This document shows positions 62,130 through 64,000 of a stretch of DNA of 64,000 bases, in pieces; the stretch's first letter is position 1; every line of letters begins with the position of its first letter. The notes below the pieces were generated by a model. That model had not been told where the DNA came from. It ran no database searches and saw only the letters and a list, made by a program, of their open reading frames with translations. Location: positions 1 through 64,000 of the forward strand of contig CAKNPW010000003.1 of NCBI GenBank assembly GCA_930990555.1. The letters run 5' to 3'. This stretch comes from an uncultured Clostridium sp. Lineage in GTDB: Bacteria; Bacillota; Clostridia; TANB77; CAG-508. The position numbers and the translations under genes are program-made.

Positions 62130-62270
62130 TATTTAAGTAGTGAACGCAGGATAAACGCACCGTGCCGTGCGTAGAAACAGCTAGAAGGGCAAGCCTTCTA
62201 CTATAATGTAAATCTCAAAAAAGCACATTGTTTCTACTGCTCAAAATGTTTACAAGGGAACATTTTGTAT
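62130..62270 (-). other. Probable origin of transfer (oriT)
   Basis: On the minus strand an inverted repeat ACGCAC-6-GTGCGT (62172-62155) is followed after TT by ATCCTG-C, the nic consensus of RP4-type (MOBP) oriTs; predicted nicking lies between 62147 and 62146. Further stem-loops (GAAGG/CCTTC near 62187-62199; AAAATGTT/AACATTTT near 62245-62268) surround it. It sits directly upstream of the accessory protein and relaxase genes. The relaxase type and the motif agree. Confidence 0.72.
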
Positions 62271-62273
62271 TAG

Positions 62274-63413
62274 TTATTTTTGTAATAAATTCAAAAATTT
62301 TTCTAATTCTTCATCAGTTTTAAATTTAAAAGATACTGTTTTACTTTTTGGTCTTGCTTGAATTTTTAGATTCTCACCAAAAATATTTTGGCATTTTTGT
62401 TCTATTTCCATATAAATTGGTGGTAATTTTTCATTTTCTTCCTCTGGTTTTACTTCTTCTTCAACTTTAGTTGAAGGTGTATCATTTTCTATTAGTTCTA
62501 ATGCTTTTTGATATTGTTTTTCTGGATCTTTTATTGATAATAATGTTTTACAATGTTTATAGGTAAGCTTTTTTTCTTTAAGTAAATCTAAAACTCTGCT
62601 ATCTAAATCCAAAATTCTTAAAATATTCGTTACTGTACTTCTTGCTTTTCCCAATTTTTCTGCTAATTCTTCTTGAGTTAATTCGTATTTACTCATAACA
62701 TTATTTAATGCAATAGCTTTTTCTATTGGATTTAGATCTTTTCTTTGAAAATTTTCTATTAAAGATATAAAATCTAAATCTTCTTCCCCATTATTTATTA
62801 CCTGACATTTAATTTTATCCCAATTTAGTGTTTTGCAAGCCCTCCATCTTCTCTCTCCAGCAATTATCATGTAATGATTTTCTTCTGTTTTTGTTACTAT
62901 AATAGGACTAAGTAATCCATAATGTTTAATTGATTTTGCTAATTCATTTATTTCAGTTTCATTAAATTCTTTTCTTGCTTGTTCTTGATTTGGATATATA
63001 CTGTTAATATCAATTTCTTCAAAATTATTATTTTCTTCCGAATGTTTACCTATAAACATTTCCTCCATATTGCCTTTTTCTTCTGTATTGATAGATTCTT
63101 CTTCAATTATTTCATTTTCAAAAGGCAATTCCTCTCTATTCTCTTCTACTAAATTTTCATAATTTTTATCTTGAATGTTTGTTTTTTGATTACCTTCTTT
63201 ACTTTTTCCTTCAAATAATTTGTCAATATCTTCAACAAATAAAACTCTTGAATCTACCTTTTTTAAAACTTCATTATAACTTAATCCTTCATCAACAAAT
63301 TTTTTAGCTTCGTCCATTGCAATTTGTAATCTTTGAAGATTATTTCTTATCAATGGAATAAAAGTTCCTCTAGGATTATTTTTTATTGGTGTTCCATTTT
63401 TTATGTTTTCCAT
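62274..63413 (-). CDS. parB: ParB/Spo0J-like partition protein
   Basis: About 379 residues. The ParB N-terminal domain (IDINSIYPNQEQARKEF, KSIKHYGLLSPIIV, IIAGERRWRACKTLNW) is complete, including the CTP-binding GERRW-type motif, and is followed by an HTH (ELTQEELAEKLGKARSTVTNILRIL). A long N-terminal extension and an acidic linker are unusual. No ParA is visible unless the TadZ-like protein serves. In elements it can act as regulator or stability factor. ATG 63413 follows GGAGGA. Confidence 0.9.
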   Translation of the reverse strand: MENIKNGTPIKNNPRGTFIPLIRNNLQRLQIAMDEAKKFVDEGLSYNEVLKKVDSRVLFVEDIDKLFEGKSKEGNQKTNIQDKNYENLVEENREELPFENEIIEEESINTEEKGNMEEMFIGKHSEENNNFEEIDINSIYPNQEQARKEFNETEINELAKSIKHYGLLSPIIVTKTEENHYMIIAGERRWRACKTLNWDKIKCQVINNGEEDLDFISLIENFQRKDLNPIEKAIALNNVMSKYELTQEELAEKLGKARSTVTNILRILDLDSRVLDLLKEKKLTYKHCKTLLSIKDPEKQYQKALELIENDTPSTKVEEEVKPEEENEKLPPIYMEIEQKCQNIFGENLKIQARPKSKTVSFKFKTDEELEKFLNLLQK

Positions 63414-63448
63414 ACTAATCATTCCTCCTTGTTTTTTTATTTATAAAA

Positions 63449-63505
63449 ATTATAAAAGGAAAAAAGCGTAATTTTCGTTAAAAATATTTCAAAAATATTG
63501 CATTT
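63449..63505 (-). promoter_or_regulatory. Element-type promoter P8 (parB)
   Basis: Two repeats (TGCAATATTTT then TGAAATATTTT on minus) and 25 bp to TATAAT (63454-63449); no full palindrome. Heads the parB-mobilisation operon. Confidence 0.7.
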
Positions 63506-63577
63506 TATATTTAAATTTTTTTTTTAATATGAAAATTATCTTTATTGAATTTTCAAAAAAAGAAATGAAAAATGGCT

Positions 63578-63604
63578 TTTGAAAATTAATTCTAAGCCAT
63601 TTTT
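63578..63604 (+). repeat. Dispersed repeat R5 (right half)
   Basis: TTAATTCTAAGCCATTTTT preceded by TTTTGAAAA, matching the right half of R1. Intergenic, upstream of promoter P8. Confidence 0.4.
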
Positions 63605-63721
63605 AAAAAATAGTTGATGAATTATATTACTAGATTATTAATTTAAAAAAGAATTTAATCTTATTAGAATTATAGTGTTTACCTATAAACATTATAAATT
63701 TTTTAAAAAATAAGCACAAAA

Positions 63722-63747
63722 AAAGACAAAAATTATTTTTTGTCTTT
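63722..63747 (-). terminator. Terminator upstream of parB
   Basis: AAAGACAAAAA pairs with TTTTTGTCTTT; T-run on the minus strand. Confidence 0.7.
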
Positions 63748-63837
63748 AAAATTTTATATTTTTTTAGATATATATTCTACAATATCTAAAAGTTTATTTT
63801 TCTTTTTATAATCTAAAAAATGAATAATTTAACATAT

Positions 63838-63877
63838 AAAAAGAAGATTTAAAATATTAGTATAAATCTTCTTTTTT
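63838..63877 (-). terminator. Terminator after the topoisomerase gene
   Basis: AAGAAGATTTA pairs with TAAATCTTCTT, with T-runs for both strands; 40 nt beyond the stop of the partial gene at the edge. Confidence 0.75.
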
Positions 63878-63883
63878 TAAAAT

Positions 63884-64000
63884 TTAAAATTTAAATTCAA
63901 TTTTATTTTTGTTTAGAGAAAGTTTACATGCGAACTTTTTTCCATTTTTAGAAATAAATCCATCTATCTTCTTTGTTTCTCCATTTTTTAGTAATTCTTT
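63884..64000 (-). CDS. DNA topoisomerase (type IA, TopB-like), C-terminal end only
   Basis: Only the last 38 residues are in the window, running to a stop at 63884. ELLKNGETKKIDGFISKNGKKFACKLSLNKNKIEFKF matches the C-terminal end seen in topoisomerase III-like enzymes (G.T..I.GF.SK.GKKF.A.L...). Such enzymes are common in conjugative elements, where they may unlink replication intermediates. Identification rests on a short motif. Confidence 0.6.
   Translation of the reverse strand, partial: KELLKNGETKKIDGFISKNGKKFACKLSLNKNKIEFKF

Larger units (their letters stand above)
63422..63883. other. Intergenic region with promoter, repeat and terminators
   Basis: About 460 nt without genes: promoter P8 at the left end, repeat R5 in the middle, and two hairpin terminators (63722-63747 and 63838-63877). 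Nothing else recognised. Confidence 0.6.

Noticed and set aside
61630-62160. Longer start for the MobC-like gene at 62160
   Set aside because: The extra 19 codons would run through the nic region and there is a good GGGAGG site before ATG 62103.

Overview
The window looks like a very AT-rich, low-GC Gram-positive genome, probably an uncultured Clostridia- or Bacilli-like gut Firmicute. This is inferred from codon use, strong AGGAGG-type ribosome sites, a class A PBP, Cna-B adhesins, sortase, and RF2 with UGA read as stop. No rRNA or tRNA gene was recognised, so placement stays at this level.

Region 1 (1 to about 14.45 kb) is ordinary chromosome, mostly on the + strand: prfB with its programmed frameshift, aspartokinase, a PepC-type aminopeptidase, a thioredoxin reductase-like protein with thioredoxin, mnmA, a GNAT acetyltransferase, a class A PBP with an Asn/Thr-rich tail, a small LysM protein behind SOS-like boxes, a glucosaminidase-like wall hydrolase, a zinc-dependent phospholipase C-like protein and one unknown. 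Two unknown minus-strand genes lie between trxA and mnmA.

Region 2 (about 14.5 kb to the right edge) is an integrative conjugative element, almost entirely on the minus strand and running off the window. Its left end carries two tyrosine recombinases, a small protein between them and a putative regulator. Read in the direction of transcription (right to left) it has: the end of a type IA topoisomerase, ParB, a probable oriT with an RP4-like nic motif, a MobC-like accessory protein, a zinc-ribbon microprotein, an HxHxH relaxase, a TadZ-like ATPase, a sortase, a type III (CptIN/ToxIN-like) toxin with its repeat RNA antitoxin, VirD4, VirB2-like and VirB6-like membrane proteins, PrgI, a VirB4 N-domain protein, a 1275-residue Cna-B adhesin, VirB4, an M23 peptidase, SpoVG proteins, a second Cna-B adhesin and many unknown cargo genes.

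Two features tie the element together. First, eighteen otherwise different proteins end in nearly the same acidic tail, of the type EESEEDEL or EETEEDEI. The transfer machinery lacks it; the cargo, including a type III toxin and two nucleotidyltransferase-fold proteins, has it. My leading inference is a C-terminal sorting or docking signal, possibly for export by the element's own type IV secretion system. Second, eight transcription units start from the same promoter: usually a 14-bp palindrome, then two 11-bp direct repeats, then exactly 25 bp to a -10 box. At three sites the promoter, a terminator and the end of a tailed gene recur together as a cassette, which suggests modular exchange of cargo genes.
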